Part shown: positions 36,006-45,570 of the stretch, piece after piece
Numbering within the stretch: the stretch's first letter is position 1
Layout: each line of letters opens with the position of its first letter
NCBI RefSeq assembly: GCF_947495725.1
Contig: NZ_CANLZZ010000002.1
Location: 496,001 to 560,000 of the forward strand
DNA: 64,000 nt
Direction of reading: 5' to 3'
Source of the DNA: an uncultured Lutibacter sp.
GTDB taxonomy: Bacteria; Bacteroidota; Bacteroidia; Flavobacteriales; Flavobacteriaceae
Notes under the pieces: generated by a model
The model's database searches: none
Told to the model about the DNA's origin: nothing
What the model saw: the letters and a program-made list of their open reading frames with translations, nothing else
Position numbers and translations under genes: made by a program

Positions 36006-37934
36006 ATGTACAAAACATTTCATCTAATTATTGTTTTAGTGTTTTCTTTAAATATCAACTTGAAGGCTCAAAATAGTCAAGATAAACCAAATGTGCTTTG
36101 GATTACTTGTGAAGATATTAGCCCGTATTTGGGTTGTTATGGTTTTAATCAAGCACAAACACCAAATTTAGATAAGTTAGCAAAGCAAGGGGTTATGTTT
36201 ACAAGTGCTTTTGCGAACGCACCAGTATGTGGAGTAGCTCGTTCAACATTGCTTACCGGCATGTATGCACCTACTACGGGAACTCATAATTTTAGAACAA
36301 ATACAAAATTGCCAGAAAGTATTCCTGCGTATCCTAAAGTATTAAGAGAGGCAGGCTATTATTGCACCAATAACTATAAAAAAGATTACAATTCTAGTTA
36401 CGAAACAGATAGAAGTTTGTGGGATGAATCTAGTAAGAAAGCACATTATAGTACCCGAAAGCCAGGACAACCGTTTTTCTCGGTGTTTAATATTTTGGAT
36501 ACACATGAAAGTAGGTTAGCAGCAGATAGAATTGAAGCGTTTGTTGCAAATGGAGATATTCCTAAAACACCTAGAATTAATCCTTCAGATATTGTGTTAC
36601 CTCCTTACCACCCTGATGTTCCAGAAGTAAGAGAAGATTGGGCAAGGTTTCACGATTTAATCACATTAATGGATAGCAGGGTTGGTGATTTGTTACAAGA
36701 GTTAAAGGATAAAAATCTAGACGAAAATACCATTGTATTTTTCTATTCAGATCATGGAGGAATGTTATCAAGGTCTAAACGTTACCTGTATAATGTAGGT
36801 ACACAAGTACCTTTTATAGCATATTTTCCTAAAAAGTGGAAACATCTGGTACCTGCTTATAAGTCCGGAACTTCTTATGTTGATTTAGTTAGCTTTGTTG
36901 ACTTTCCTAAAACCATCATATCTGTATTAGATTTACCAGTTCCAGATAAAATGCAAGGGAAAATATTTTTTGGAAAAGATAAAGAGTCAAGTTCAGAATA
37001 TGTCCATTTTTATAGAGACCGTATGTCTGAACGTTACGATTTTAATAGAGCTGTAACTGATGGTGAATATTATCTTATTCAAAATTTTGTTCCTCACAGA
37101 CCAAGAGGTTGTTCTACAAGATATGGTTATACCGTGCAACAAAACTGGAGAGCTAATGAAGAAAGTTTTACTAATGGCACCTCAAATGCTGTACAATCTC
37201 AATTTTATCAACCAAAATCAACGATTGAGTTATTCAATACAAAAAATGATCCTTGGCATATTAAAAGCATCGCTAGAGAAAAAAAGAATGCTAAAAAACT
37301 AGCAGAATTATCTAATGAATTGGATAGATGGATGATTGAAATACGAGATATTGGGTTAATCCCAGAACCTATGTTTTATGATTTGGTTGGTGTAGGTAAA
37401 AAGCACCCAACCATTTATGAATATGCTCAAAGTGAAGCATATGAAATTGAAAAAATTCTACCTATTGCCAAACTAGCGGCTAAAGGAGCTTTAGAAAATA
37501 GGAATGATTTCTTAACTTTTTTAAATAATTCAAACCCAATTATTAGATATTGGGGAGCGTATGGAGTTTTTAGAATTGCTCAAGATGATAGAGCAATTCA
37601 AGAAAAATTAATCCATTCAATTGAAAATGATACTATTCCTGTAAACAGATTGATTGCAGCACAAGCTTTAGCCGTTTCAGGAAATAAAAAGAAAGCTTTT
37701 GATTATCTCTATAATGAAGTTAATAATGCACGTGATGGATTTGTGTTTTTATATGGCTTAAATGCATTACAGTATTCGCACACCGATGAATTTTTAGCAA
37801 AACAAGATTGGCTGACCTATAAAGATAAAACTTTTAATACAGATGATGCAATTGATAAGTATGGTAAAGAATATAGCAGACGTATTATTAATGACGCACT
37901 TGCATTATGGCCAAAAAGAAGGCGAGTAGATTAA
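36006..37934 (+). CDS. Type I sulfatase (S1, S1_8-like) with HEAT-like C-terminus
   Basis: The 642-residue protein has a signal peptide, the N-terminal metal ligands (NVLWITCEDISPYLGCYG) and the formylglycine site CGVARS (Cys75), and an FYSDHGGML metal motif. The signature has Val where the canonical motif has Pro or Ala, a variant I associate with S1_8-type sulfatases; this subfamily is an inference. The last 150 residues (LTFLNNSNPIIRYWGAYGVFRI onwards) are helical repeats. It would remove sulfate from rhamnose-containing oligosaccharides. Its stop codon overlaps the ATG of the GH2 gene. Confidence 0.88.
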   Translation: MYKTFHLIIVLVFSLNINLKAQNSQDKPNVLWITCEDISPYLGCYGFNQAQTPNLDKLAKQGVMFTSAFANAPVCGVARSTLLTGMYAPTTGTHNFRTNTKLPESIPAYPKVLREAGYYCTNNYKKDYNSSYETDRSLWDESSKKAHYSTRKPGQPFFSVFNILDTHESRLAADRIEAFVANGDIPKTPRINPSDIVLPPYHPDVPEVREDWARFHDLITLMDSRVGDLLQELKDKNLDENTIVFFYSDHGGMLSRSKRYLYNVGTQVPFIAYFPKKWKHLVPAYKSGTSYVDLVSFVDFPKTIISVLDLPVPDKMQGKIFFGKDKESSSEYVHFYRDRMSERYDFNRAVTDGEYYLIQNFVPHRPRGCSTRYGYTVQQNWRANEESFTNGTSNAVQSQFYQPKSTIELFNTKNDPWHIKSIAREKKNAKKLAELSNELDRWMIEIRDIGLIPEPMFYDLVGVGKKHPTIYEYAQSEAYEIEKILPIAKLAAKGALENRNDFLTFLNNSNPIIRYWGAYGVFRIAQDDRAIQEKLIHSIENDTIPVNRLIAAQALAVSGNKKKAFDYLYNEVNNARDGFVFLYGLNALQYSHTDEFLAKQDWLTYKDKTFNTDDAIDKYGKEYSRRIINDALALWPKRRRVD

Positions 37935-40552
37935 TGAATTATAAAATTATTTTAATGATGATAAAAAAGAACTTAGTTTTACTTTTTTTAAGTATATGTT
38001 ATTTTACAAATGCTCAACAGGCACGACATACTGAAACTATAAATGATTTATGGAATTTTCATAAAGGAAGTATAGAAAATCCTTTATCTAAAAAGTTAGC
38101 AATAGATTGGGAAACAGTCACAATTCCACATTCTTGGAATGCAGAAGATATTTTAGATGATGAGGATGGTTATTACCGAGGTGATGGGTGGTATAAAAAG
38201 AATTTGGTTATTCCTAAAATTTATGAAAACCAACAAGTTTATTTATTGTTTGAGGCTGCAAACCAAGTTACTTCACTATATGTAAATGATAAACCTGTAG
38301 GAGAAGATCATATTGGAGGTTATACAGCTTTTACACGCGATATTACTTCAGCCTTAAAATCTGGGGTTAATGAGATTATGATTAAAGTAAATAACGCTCA
38401 CAATGATGAAATTGTGCCTCAGGCTGCTGATTTTTCTTTTTATGGGGGGATTTATAGAGATATTCAGTTAATAATTACAAAACCTGTACATTTTGATATT
38501 GCTAATGTTGGTGCAAATGCTGTTTTTATAAGAACTCCTGAAGTTTCAAAAACTACAGCAACTATTTCAGTACAATCAAAATTAATTAGACCTGATAGAG
38601 GAAGATTTTATGTGAAGCAAACTTTGTTTGATGATAAAAATGATGAAGTTGTAGCAATAAAAACTAAGTCTTCATATGGAAAAGATGTATTTAGTGAATT
38701 GTCTGTTTCTAATCCAAATTTATGGTCTCCGGAATCACCATACTTGTACAAATTGGTTTCGGAAGTTTTAAATAAAAACGGAGAAGTGTTAGATCGTATC
38801 GAAAATCCGGTTGGATTCAGATGGTTTAGTTTTGATGCTAATAAAGGATTTTTTATCAATGGTAAACATACAAAATTGATAGGTACTTGTAGGCATCAAG
38901 ATTTTTACGGTAAAGCAAATGCGATTAGTGATGAAATTCATAGAAATGACATGAGGTTACTTAAGGAAATGGGTGTTAATTTTTTAAGAATAGCACATTA
39001 TCCTCAAGATCCAGCAATATTAGAAATGTGTAATAAATATGGTTTTGTAGCAACTTTAGAAATTCCTTTTGTAGATAAGGCAGCGGCTAATGAAGCAGGG
39101 AAGCAAAATAGTATTAATATGCTGAAAGAGGCCATTCGTTTTAATTATAACAATCCAGCAATTGTGGCTTGGAATTTAGGTAATGAAACGACTATGAAAA
39201 CTCCTGAAAAGCTTGGAGATTTCTATATTAAACATTTCAAAGAAACACATAAAGCTTTAGCAGCTACTATTAAGGAAGAAGATGAAACTCGTTATTCGTA
39301 TTCTGTATTTTTTAGAGAGCCGGCTTATCAAGATAAATTAGGAATTAGACTTACAGAAATTGTTGGATATAACAAATATTACGGTTGGTATGTTGAGGAG
39401 TTAGAAGATATTGATGAAAATTTAAGAAGTCTTGTTAAAAGATCTTTAGATTTAGATCCTGATAAACCATTTATTTTAAGTGAATATGGAGGTGGTGCTG
39501 ACCCTAGAATAAGATCATACAACCCAACTAGGTTTGATTTTAGTGTAGAATATCAATTTTTACTTCATAAAACGTATTTAAAAACTATTTTAGATATGCC
39601 CGAAATTGTTGGTGCAAATGTTTGGAATTATGCAGATTTTCAAGTAGAACATCGTAAAGATGCAGTACCTCATATAAATAATAAAGGATTAGTTTCATCA
39701 AAAAGAAAGAAAAAAGATGCTTATTATTTATACCAGGCTATACTTAATAAAACACCGTTTGTTGGAATTACTTCTAAAGCATGGACGAAAAGATCGGGTG
39801 TTGCTGATAGTGAAGAGGCAAATGTCGCTACACAACCAATTACTGTTGTAGGAAACTCAAAAGATGTAGAGATGTTTTTAAATGGAAAGTCTTTGGGTAA
39901 AAAAGCATTCGATTTTTCTATTGCAACATTTAACGTTCCTCTAAAACAAGGAGTTAATTTAATAGAAGTAGTTTCGATTAAAAATGGAGAGACATTAAAA
40001 GATTTTACAACTATTAATTTTACTTTACAGCCAAATAATTTTAAAAGCACAACCAATACGTTTAAAGAAATAGCGATTAACATTGGTTCTACATGTTACT
40101 TTATTGAAGAAGATAATGTTGATTATTTATGGATGCCTGATCAAAAATATATAAATGGTAGTTTTGGATATGTAGGTGGTGAAATATTAAGGCATCCTAG
40201 AAGAAAAACTGTTGGCTCAGAAGTAAGTGTTAAAGGAACTGAGAACGACCCAATTTATCAAACGCAATTAATAGGGATAAATCAATACAAATTTGATGTT
40301 CCAAAAGGAACATACGAACTGTCTTTGTTACTTGCTGAGTTGAAAACCAAAGACGAAAATGTTATGGATATTTCTGTAAATGGAAATATATTATGGAGTA
40401 ATCTAAATCTAAAAGAGCAATATGGTGATGATCGAGGTGTTGCTAAACGTTTTTTAATTACAATTGAAGAAAATAATGGAATTACAATTGATTTTAAAGC
40501 AAAAAAAGGGAAAACTCGGTTAAGCGGCATTAAACTAAGAAAAATAAACTAA
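37934..40552 (+). CDS. GH2-family glycosidase, secreted
   Basis: From 37934 the protein has 872 residues. It has a signal peptide (KNLVLLFLSICYFTNAQQ), the GH2 jelly-roll and Ig-like domains, and a catalytic barrel with acid/base AWNLGNET (Glu418) and nucleophile LSEYGGG (Glu517). A C-terminal malectin-like or carbohydrate-binding part completes it. Substrate could be beta-galactoside, beta-glucuronide or a ulvan-derived sugar. The start is uncertain, since ATGs at 37955 and 37958 also give the signal; 37934 is chosen for its TAATG coupling with the sulfatase. It is the last gene of the operon. Confidence 0.9.
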   Translation: MNYKIILMMIKKNLVLLFLSICYFTNAQQARHTETINDLWNFHKGSIENPLSKKLAIDWETVTIPHSWNAEDILDDEDGYYRGDGWYKKNLVIPKIYENQQVYLLFEAANQVTSLYVNDKPVGEDHIGGYTAFTRDITSALKSGVNEIMIKVNNAHNDEIVPQAADFSFYGGIYRDIQLIITKPVHFDIANVGANAVFIRTPEVSKTTATISVQSKLIRPDRGRFYVKQTLFDDKNDEVVAIKTKSSYGKDVFSELSVSNPNLWSPESPYLYKLVSEVLNKNGEVLDRIENPVGFRWFSFDANKGFFINGKHTKLIGTCRHQDFYGKANAISDEIHRNDMRLLKEMGVNFLRIAHYPQDPAILEMCNKYGFVATLEIPFVDKAAANEAGKQNSINMLKEAIRFNYNNPAIVAWNLGNETTMKTPEKLGDFYIKHFKETHKALAATIKEEDETRYSYSVFFREPAYQDKLGIRLTEIVGYNKYYGWYVEELEDIDENLRSLVKRSLDLDPDKPFILSEYGGGADPRIRSYNPTRFDFSVEYQFLLHKTYLKTILDMPEIVGANVWNYADFQVEHRKDAVPHINNKGLVSSKRKKKDAYYLYQAILNKTPFVGITSKAWTKRSGVADSEEANVATQPITVVGNSKDVEMFLNGKSLGKKAFDFSIATFNVPLKQGVNLIEVVSIKNGETLKDFTTINFTLQPNNFKSTTNTFKEIAINIGSTCYFIEEDNVDYLWMPDQKYINGSFGYVGGEILRHPRRKTVGSEVSVKGTENDPIYQTQLIGINQYKFDVPKGTYELSLLLAELKTKDENVMDISVNGNILWSNLNLKEQYGDDRGVAKRFLITIEENNGITIDFKAKKGKTRLSGIKLRKIN

Positions 40553-40580
40553 GTATTAGTTCATTAGGGACTTATTAAAT

Positions 40581-40623
40581 AAAAAAACGAGATGAAAATA
40601 ATAAATTCCATCTCGTTTTTTTT
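40581..40623. terminator. Bidirectional terminator between the GH2 gene and the GntR gene
   Basis: AAAAAAACGAGATG and CATCTCGTTTTTTT are paired around an AT-rich loop. A and T runs on either side allow termination of both converging transcripts. Confidence 0.9.
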
Positions 40624-40636
40624 ATGTTTTAAAGTT

Positions 40637-41689
40637 TTAAAGAGAATCTCTTTCAATTAAGTTAAAAGGAACTTTTACTTTTCCTGTTTTTTTATTTAAA
40701 ATCATATTGGCTGCGGTTTGACTCATAACCTCAAAATCCGTTGAAATTACGGTGATTCCTAATAAATCTTTTAGAGGAGTATCATTATATGAAATAATGC
40801 CAATTTCTTCACCTAGTATAAACTCATCTTCCCTTACTTGTTTTACAAGGTTTACCAAATCAGATTCGTCAATTGTTATAAATAAATCTCCTTTTTTTAA
40901 AACCATGTCATTATAAATTTCATCAAGTATCTCGAAATCCAGATCAAATTCTATACAAAATTTTCTAAAACCTTTTAGAATCCTTTGTGGATATGGATAT
41001 ACAGTTTGCCTCTTATAGATCAACACTAATTTCTTGTATTTTTTTATTTTACTTAATCCTTCTTTAAGAGAATTATAAATGTCATTCTCAAAATCCTGTA
41101 AAATTTCTATAAAATCGCCATCAAGAAGCTGCCCTAATTTTTCGTTATCTAAAATAACCAATTTGTTTCTTGGTATTTTTTTAACAGCATTTATAATTTT
41201 GGGAGTGGAACTAATATGTTTTCGTTCTTCCGTTTTAAAATGTGGCATTATTATATAATAATCGTACGAAGATTTGTACTTATCTAACAAATTTAAAAAC
41301 AAGTTTTCTTCACAGTGATAAATATGTAAATCAGTGTGTGAATTGGGACCAATGCTTTGAATAAAATTATTGTAAGTTCTTAATTTATAGGAGCTTAGTT
41401 TATTGACTAAAAATAATATATTCAATTTTGAAATTAATTTAGTTCTTGAAATGTAAAAACCTTTACCTCTAATAGAAGTTATAATTTTTCGTTCCTTTAA
41501 AATACTATATGCTTTCTCAACCGTATCACGTGATAGGTAAAACTCTTCACTAAACATGTTTATTGAAGGGATTTTTTGATCCATTGTAAAATTTCCTGCC
41601 GAAATATTCAAAATAATAGAATCTATTATTTGTTGGTATTTTGGAATTCTAGAATTCTCATCTATTTTAATAAATTCTCTTAAATTCAT
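40637..41689 (-). CDS. GntR-family regulator with LacI-type sugar-binding domain
   Basis: The 350-residue protein has an N-terminal GntR winged helix (PKYQQIIDSIILNISAGNF, FSEEFYLSRDTVEKAYSILKERKIITSIRGKGFYIS). It joins a C-terminal periplasmic-binding-protein-like domain of the LacI type (about residues 85-350). It lies divergent from the rhamnose operon, so it most likely regulates it in response to rhamnose or a catabolite. A perfect palindrome at 42041 is a candidate operator. Its own -7 box TAAATTTG is at 41725-41732. Confidence 0.9.
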   Translation of the reverse strand: MNLREFIKIDENSRIPKYQQIIDSIILNISAGNFTMDQKIPSINMFSEEFYLSRDTVEKAYSILKERKIITSIRGKGFYISRTKLISKLNILFLVNKLSSYKLRTYNNFIQSIGPNSHTDLHIYHCEENLFLNLLDKYKSSYDYYIIMPHFKTEERKHISSTPKIINAVKKIPRNKLVILDNEKLGQLLDGDFIEILQDFENDIYNSLKEGLSKIKKYKKLVLIYKRQTVYPYPQRILKGFRKFCIEFDLDFEILDEIYNDMVLKKGDLFITIDESDLVNLVKQVREDEFILGEEIGIISYNDTPLKDLLGITVISTDFEVMSQTAANMILNKKTGKVKVPFNLIERDSL

Positions 41690-41724
41690 AATTTTAGCTT
41701 GATACTGTTATTTGAAAGTCTAAA

Positions 41725-41732
41725 CAAATTTA
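41725..41732 (-). promoter_or_regulatory. -7 box of the GntR regulator gene
   Basis: On the reverse strand TAAATTTG matches TAnnTTTG and lies 36 bp upstream of the GntR start codon. A well-spaced -33 box is not obvious. Confidence 0.4.
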
Positions 41733-42011
41733 TTAAATTATTACAGAATAAATGAATATATGAAGAGGTAAAAACGCAGAGCATTTGTAAAACATATAAT
41801 CATCATCACTTATCAGAAGAGTATTTGAACAAAAAAATAATAACAATTTTAAATAATTTCATTTTAGTAAATTAATCATTATATCGTTAATTTTTATGAA
41901 GAAATCCTACATAAAATAGTTGTTTTAAATTTATTGATATATAACTAATTATATTTTTTGAGAAAGTTAAAAATAGTATTCACAACATAAAATAGGAATA
42001 ATTAAATTCTA
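41733..42011. other. Intergenic region between gntR and the rhamnose operon
   Basis: The 410-bp divergent intergenic region has no coding frame. Its informative parts are the gntR -7 box at 41725, PUL motif 2 at 42012 and the palindrome at 42041. The remainder is AT-rich without a clear repeat. Confidence 0.5.
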
Positions 42012-42058
42012 TACGGCATAGTACAGGATAGAATAAAAGTAAAAGTAATTTACTTTTG
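42012..42058 (+). promoter_or_regulatory. PUL motif 2 and -7 box of the rhamnose operon
   Basis: TACGGCATAGTACAGGATA (42012-42030) is followed after exactly 20 nt by TACTTTTG (42051-42058), a TAnnTTTG box. The start codon is 41 bp downstream. Confidence 0.82.
42041..42057. promoter_or_regulatory. Perfect 17-nt palindrome, candidate GntR operator
   Basis: AAAAGTAA-T-TTACTTTT overlaps the -7 box at 42051-42058. A dimeric repressor bound here would block transcription, which fits the divergent GntR regulator. Confidence 0.5.
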
Positions 42059-42099
42059 AAGTAGCTATTAACTAATTAACTAAAAATATAATATAGAGC

Positions 42100-44193
42100 A
42101 TGAAAGATTTTAAATATGTCGATTATTTATGGGATGAAGAAAAGGTGAAGCTTTTTGAAGATAATCAAGTAGATTTATTTTTATACAGATCTAATATTTT
42201 AGGAGCAGATTTAAGAATTACCAATTACGGAGGAGGGAACACAAGTTGTAAAACAGTTGAATTAGACCCTCTTACAAATGATGAAGTTGAGGTAATGTGG
42301 GTAAAAGGTTCGGGAGGAGATATCGGTACTTTAACACGATCTGGAATTGCAGGTTTATATACAAAGAGGCTAAGAGACTTGAAAAGTGTATATAAAGGAT
42401 TAGATGAGGAGGATAGAATGGTGGGATTGTTTAATCATTGTATTTACGATCTAGATAGCAAAGCACCTTCAATAGATACTCCTTTACATGGTTTACTTCC
42501 ATTTGCCCATATCGATCATTTACATCCCGATGCTTTAATTGCAGTAGCTGCTGCTGAAGATAGTGAAAAAGTAACCAAAGAAATATGGGGAGATACCATG
42601 GGCTGGGTGCCTTGGCAACGTCCTGGTTTTGATTTAGGTTTGCAATTAGAAAAATGTTTGGAAGATAATCCAGGAATCAGAGGAATTGTATTAGGAAGTC
42701 ACGGTTTGTTTACTTGGGGTGATACATCTTACGAATGTTATATGAATAGTTTGGAAGTTATTGAAATGGCTTCTGAATACATAGAGCAAAAAATAAACGA
42801 AAAAGGAAGTGTTTTTGGAGGTGAAAAGGTTACTAGTTTACCTGAAAATGAACGAAAAGAAAAAGCTGTTCAAATAATGCCTTTATTAAGAGGTTTATGT
42901 TCTTCAGAGAATAGAATGATTGGGCATTTTTCAGATAATGAAGTGGTAATGCAATTTATTAATAGTAATGATTTAGAACGTTTGGCTCCAATGGGTACTT
43001 CGTGTCCAGATCATTTCTTAAGAACAAAAATTCAACCATTAGTATTAAGTTTAGATAAAAACGAGGATTTAAGCAATTCGGATGTTGTTTTAAAGAAATT
43101 AGAACCGGCATTTAACGCTTATCGTGAAGAGTATGCTAATTATTACAATTCTTGTAAAAAAGACAATAGCCCTGCAATTCGTGATGCTAATCCAGTTATA
43201 ATAATTTATCCTGGAGTTGGAATGTTTAGTTTTGCTAAAAACAAACAAACAACACGTGTTGCAAGTGAATTTTATATCAATGCAATTAATGTAATGCGTG
43301 GAGCAGAAGCTATTACATCTTATACATCATTGCCAAGACAAGAAGCTTTTGATATTGAATATTGGTTATTAGAAGAGGCCAAATTACAACGTATGCCTAA
43401 AGAGCAACCATTATCTCGTAAAGTTGCTTTGGTTACAGGTGCAGGAGGAGGAATTGGAAAAGCAATTGCTGATAAATTAGCAGCCGAGGGTGCAAATGTT
43501 GTATTAACGGATATTGCTGAAGATAGATTAATTGAAGCAAATGCAACATATAAAAGTGATGTAGCTACCTATGCAGTATGCGATGTTACAAACACAGACT
43601 CCATTGCAGCTGCTTATAAAAAAGCCATTTTAGAATTTGGAGGCGTAGATATAGTTGTACATAGTGCAGGATTGGCCATTTCAAAACCTATAGAAGAAAC
43701 AACAGACAAAGATTGGAATATTTTACAAAGTATTTTAGTGAAAGGTCAATTTGATTTAGCAAAGCAATTTAGTGCTATTGCTCGTCAGCAAAAATTAGGA
43801 GGAGATTATATTGCAATTGCAAGTAAAAACGGTTTAGTAGCTGGTCCTAATAATGTAGCATATGGTACTGCAAAGGCAGCACAACAACATATGGTGCGTT
43901 TATTAGCTGCTGAATTAGCAAAAGATAAAGTAAAAGTAAACACCGTAAATCCAGATGGAGTTATTGTTGGTAGTAAAATTTGGGAAGGAGATTGGGCCGA
44001 AGGTAGAGCAAAAGCTAATGGAATTACCGTAGAAGAATTACCAGCATTTTATGCAAAAAGAAATTTATTAAATGAAATTATATACCCAGAAGATATAGCC
44101 AATGGCGTATTTTCTTTAGTTGCAATTTTAGATAAATCTACAGGAAATATAGTAAATGTAGATGGAGGAATGGCAAATGCATTTGTACGTTAG
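42100..44193 (+). CDS. Bifunctional rhamnulose-1-phosphate aldolase / short-chain dehydrogenase (RhaEW-like)
   Basis: The 697-residue fusion has an N-terminal class II aldolase/adducin domain (HGLLPFAHIDHLHPDALIAVAAAED, with GIVLGSHGLFTWG). It joins a C-terminal short-chain dehydrogenase with VALVTGAGGGIGKAIADKL and the YGTAKAAQQHMVRLL catalytic Tyr-Lys pair. In rhamnose catabolism the aldolase splits L-rhamnulose-1-phosphate to DHAP and L-lactaldehyde, and the dehydrogenase oxidises the lactaldehyde. This RhaEW-type fusion is established in Bacteroidota and other phyla. It heads the operon 42100-49741. Confidence 0.88.
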   Translation: MKDFKYVDYLWDEEKVKLFEDNQVDLFLYRSNILGADLRITNYGGGNTSCKTVELDPLTNDEVEVMWVKGSGGDIGTLTRSGIAGLYTKRLRDLKSVYKGLDEEDRMVGLFNHCIYDLDSKAPSIDTPLHGLLPFAHIDHLHPDALIAVAAAEDSEKVTKEIWGDTMGWVPWQRPGFDLGLQLEKCLEDNPGIRGIVLGSHGLFTWGDTSYECYMNSLEVIEMASEYIEQKINEKGSVFGGEKVTSLPENERKEKAVQIMPLLRGLCSSENRMIGHFSDNEVVMQFINSNDLERLAPMGTSCPDHFLRTKIQPLVLSLDKNEDLSNSDVVLKKLEPAFNAYREEYANYYNSCKKDNSPAIRDANPVIIIYPGVGMFSFAKNKQTTRVASEFYINAINVMRGAEAITSYTSLPRQEAFDIEYWLLEEAKLQRMPKEQPLSRKVALVTGAGGGIGKAIADKLAAEGANVVLTDIAEDRLIEANATYKSDVATYAVCDVTNTDSIAAAYKKAILEFGGVDIVVHSAGLAISKPIEETTDKDWNILQSILVKGQFDLAKQFSAIARQQKLGGDYIAIASKNGLVAGPNNVAYGTAKAAQQHMVRLLAAELAKDKVKVNTVNPDGVIVGSKIWEGDWAEGRAKANGITVEELPAFYAKRNLLNEIIYPEDIANGVFSLVAILDKSTGNIVNVDGGMANAFVR

Positions 44194-44279
44194 TAAAATG
44201 TGTCTGTTAGAAATTGTGATGATAATACATTAAATTAGAACATATTATTGAATTTTTGAACAGAAAATTAAAATTTAAA

Positions 44280-45560
44280 ATGAAAATACAACAAGAACAA
44301 ATTCAGGTTGAAAATCAGAAAGAGTTAGCTTCACATAAAGAGAGTTTAGACTTTTTATCAAATAAGTTAGCAAAAAACAATCATGATGTTGATGGAATAA
44401 TATCAAAACTTGCAGAATTTCAAGTGGCAATTCCAAGTTGGGCATTAGGAGCAGGAGGAACTCGTTTTGGAAGATTTGGATTTTATGGAGAACCTTCTAA
44501 TTTAGAACAAAAAATTGAAGATGTAGGATTAATACATTCGTTAACACAAACAGCTGGTGCAGTTTCACTTCATATTCCTTGGGATGTTCCAGAAGATTAT
44601 AAAGCAATTAAAGAAAAAGCAGATGCTTTAAATATTAAGTTTGATGCTGTAAATTCAAACACATTTCAAGACCAAGCAAATGCAAAAGAAAGTTATAAGT
44701 ATGGTTCGTTAAGCAATGTGAAACAGGCTGTTAGAGAACAAGCTATTCAACATAATTTAGATGTAATAAAAATTGGTGATAAGCTAGGGTCTAAAGCATT
44801 AACTGTATGGTTAGCAGATGGATCTTGTTTCCCTGGACAAAATAACTTTCAAACGGCATTTCAAAACACTCAAAATAGCTTAATCGATATTTATAAAGGG
44901 CTTCCAGATGATTGGAAAATGCTCGTTGAATATAAGCCATACGAACCAAATTTTTATAGTACGGTAATTCAAGATTGGGGAGCATCATTAATGTTAGCAA
45001 ATGGATGTGGAGATAAAGCATATACACTTGTTGATTTAGGTCATCATTTACCTAATAGTAATATTGAACAAATTGTTTCAATTTTAAGCTTAAAAGGTAA
45101 ATTAGGTGGATTCCATTTTAATGACAGTAAATATGGAGATGACGATTTAACAGCAGGTAGTATTAAACCATACGCTTTATTCTTAATTTTTAATGAATTG
45201 GTTTATGGAATGAAAAACAACCCTCAAAATCCAGAATTGGCTTGGATGATTGATGCAAGTCATAATGTAAAAGATCCATTAGAAGATTTAATTCAATCTT
45301 TAGAAGCTATTCAAGAATCGTATGCAAAAGCAATGTTAGTTGATCAAAATGCATTGAAAGCAGCACAACTAGATAATGATGTTGTAAAATGTCAAGAAAT
45401 TTTGCAAGGTGCTTTTAGAACAGATGTTAGACCGTTGTTAGAAAAAGCAAGATTAAATAACGGTGGAGCTTTAAATCCAATAAAAGCATATAGATCTATT
45501 GATGTAAGAGGTCAGCTAGTTGGAGAAAGAGGTAAAAACTCTGTAGCTACAGGACTTTAA
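44280..45560 (+). CDS. L-rhamnose isomerase, RhaI-type
   Basis: The 426-residue protein has a TIM-barrel sugar isomerase pattern. FQVAIPSWALGAGGTRFGRFGF, the metal-site glutamate MLVEYKPYEP, LVDLGHHLPNSN and GGFHFNDSKYGDDDLTAGSIKP match the RhaI family of L-rhamnose isomerases, which differ from E. coli RhaA. It would convert rhamnose to rhamnulose. The ATG at 44280 replaces a TTG at 44256. It is the second gene of the operon. Confidence 0.88.
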   Translation: MKIQQEQIQVENQKELASHKESLDFLSNKLAKNNHDVDGIISKLAEFQVAIPSWALGAGGTRFGRFGFYGEPSNLEQKIEDVGLIHSLTQTAGAVSLHIPWDVPEDYKAIKEKADALNIKFDAVNSNTFQDQANAKESYKYGSLSNVKQAVREQAIQHNLDVIKIGDKLGSKALTVWLADGSCFPGQNNFQTAFQNTQNSLIDIYKGLPDDWKMLVEYKPYEPNFYSTVIQDWGASLMLANGCGDKAYTLVDLGHHLPNSNIEQIVSILSLKGKLGGFHFNDSKYGDDDLTAGSIKPYALFLIFNELVYGMKNNPQNPELAWMIDASHNVKDPLEDLIQSLEAIQESYAKAMLVDQNALKAAQLDNDVVKCQEILQGAFRTDVRPLLEKARLNNGGALNPIKAYRSIDVRGQLVGERGKNSVATGL

Positions 45561-45570
45561 TCTGTAAAAA

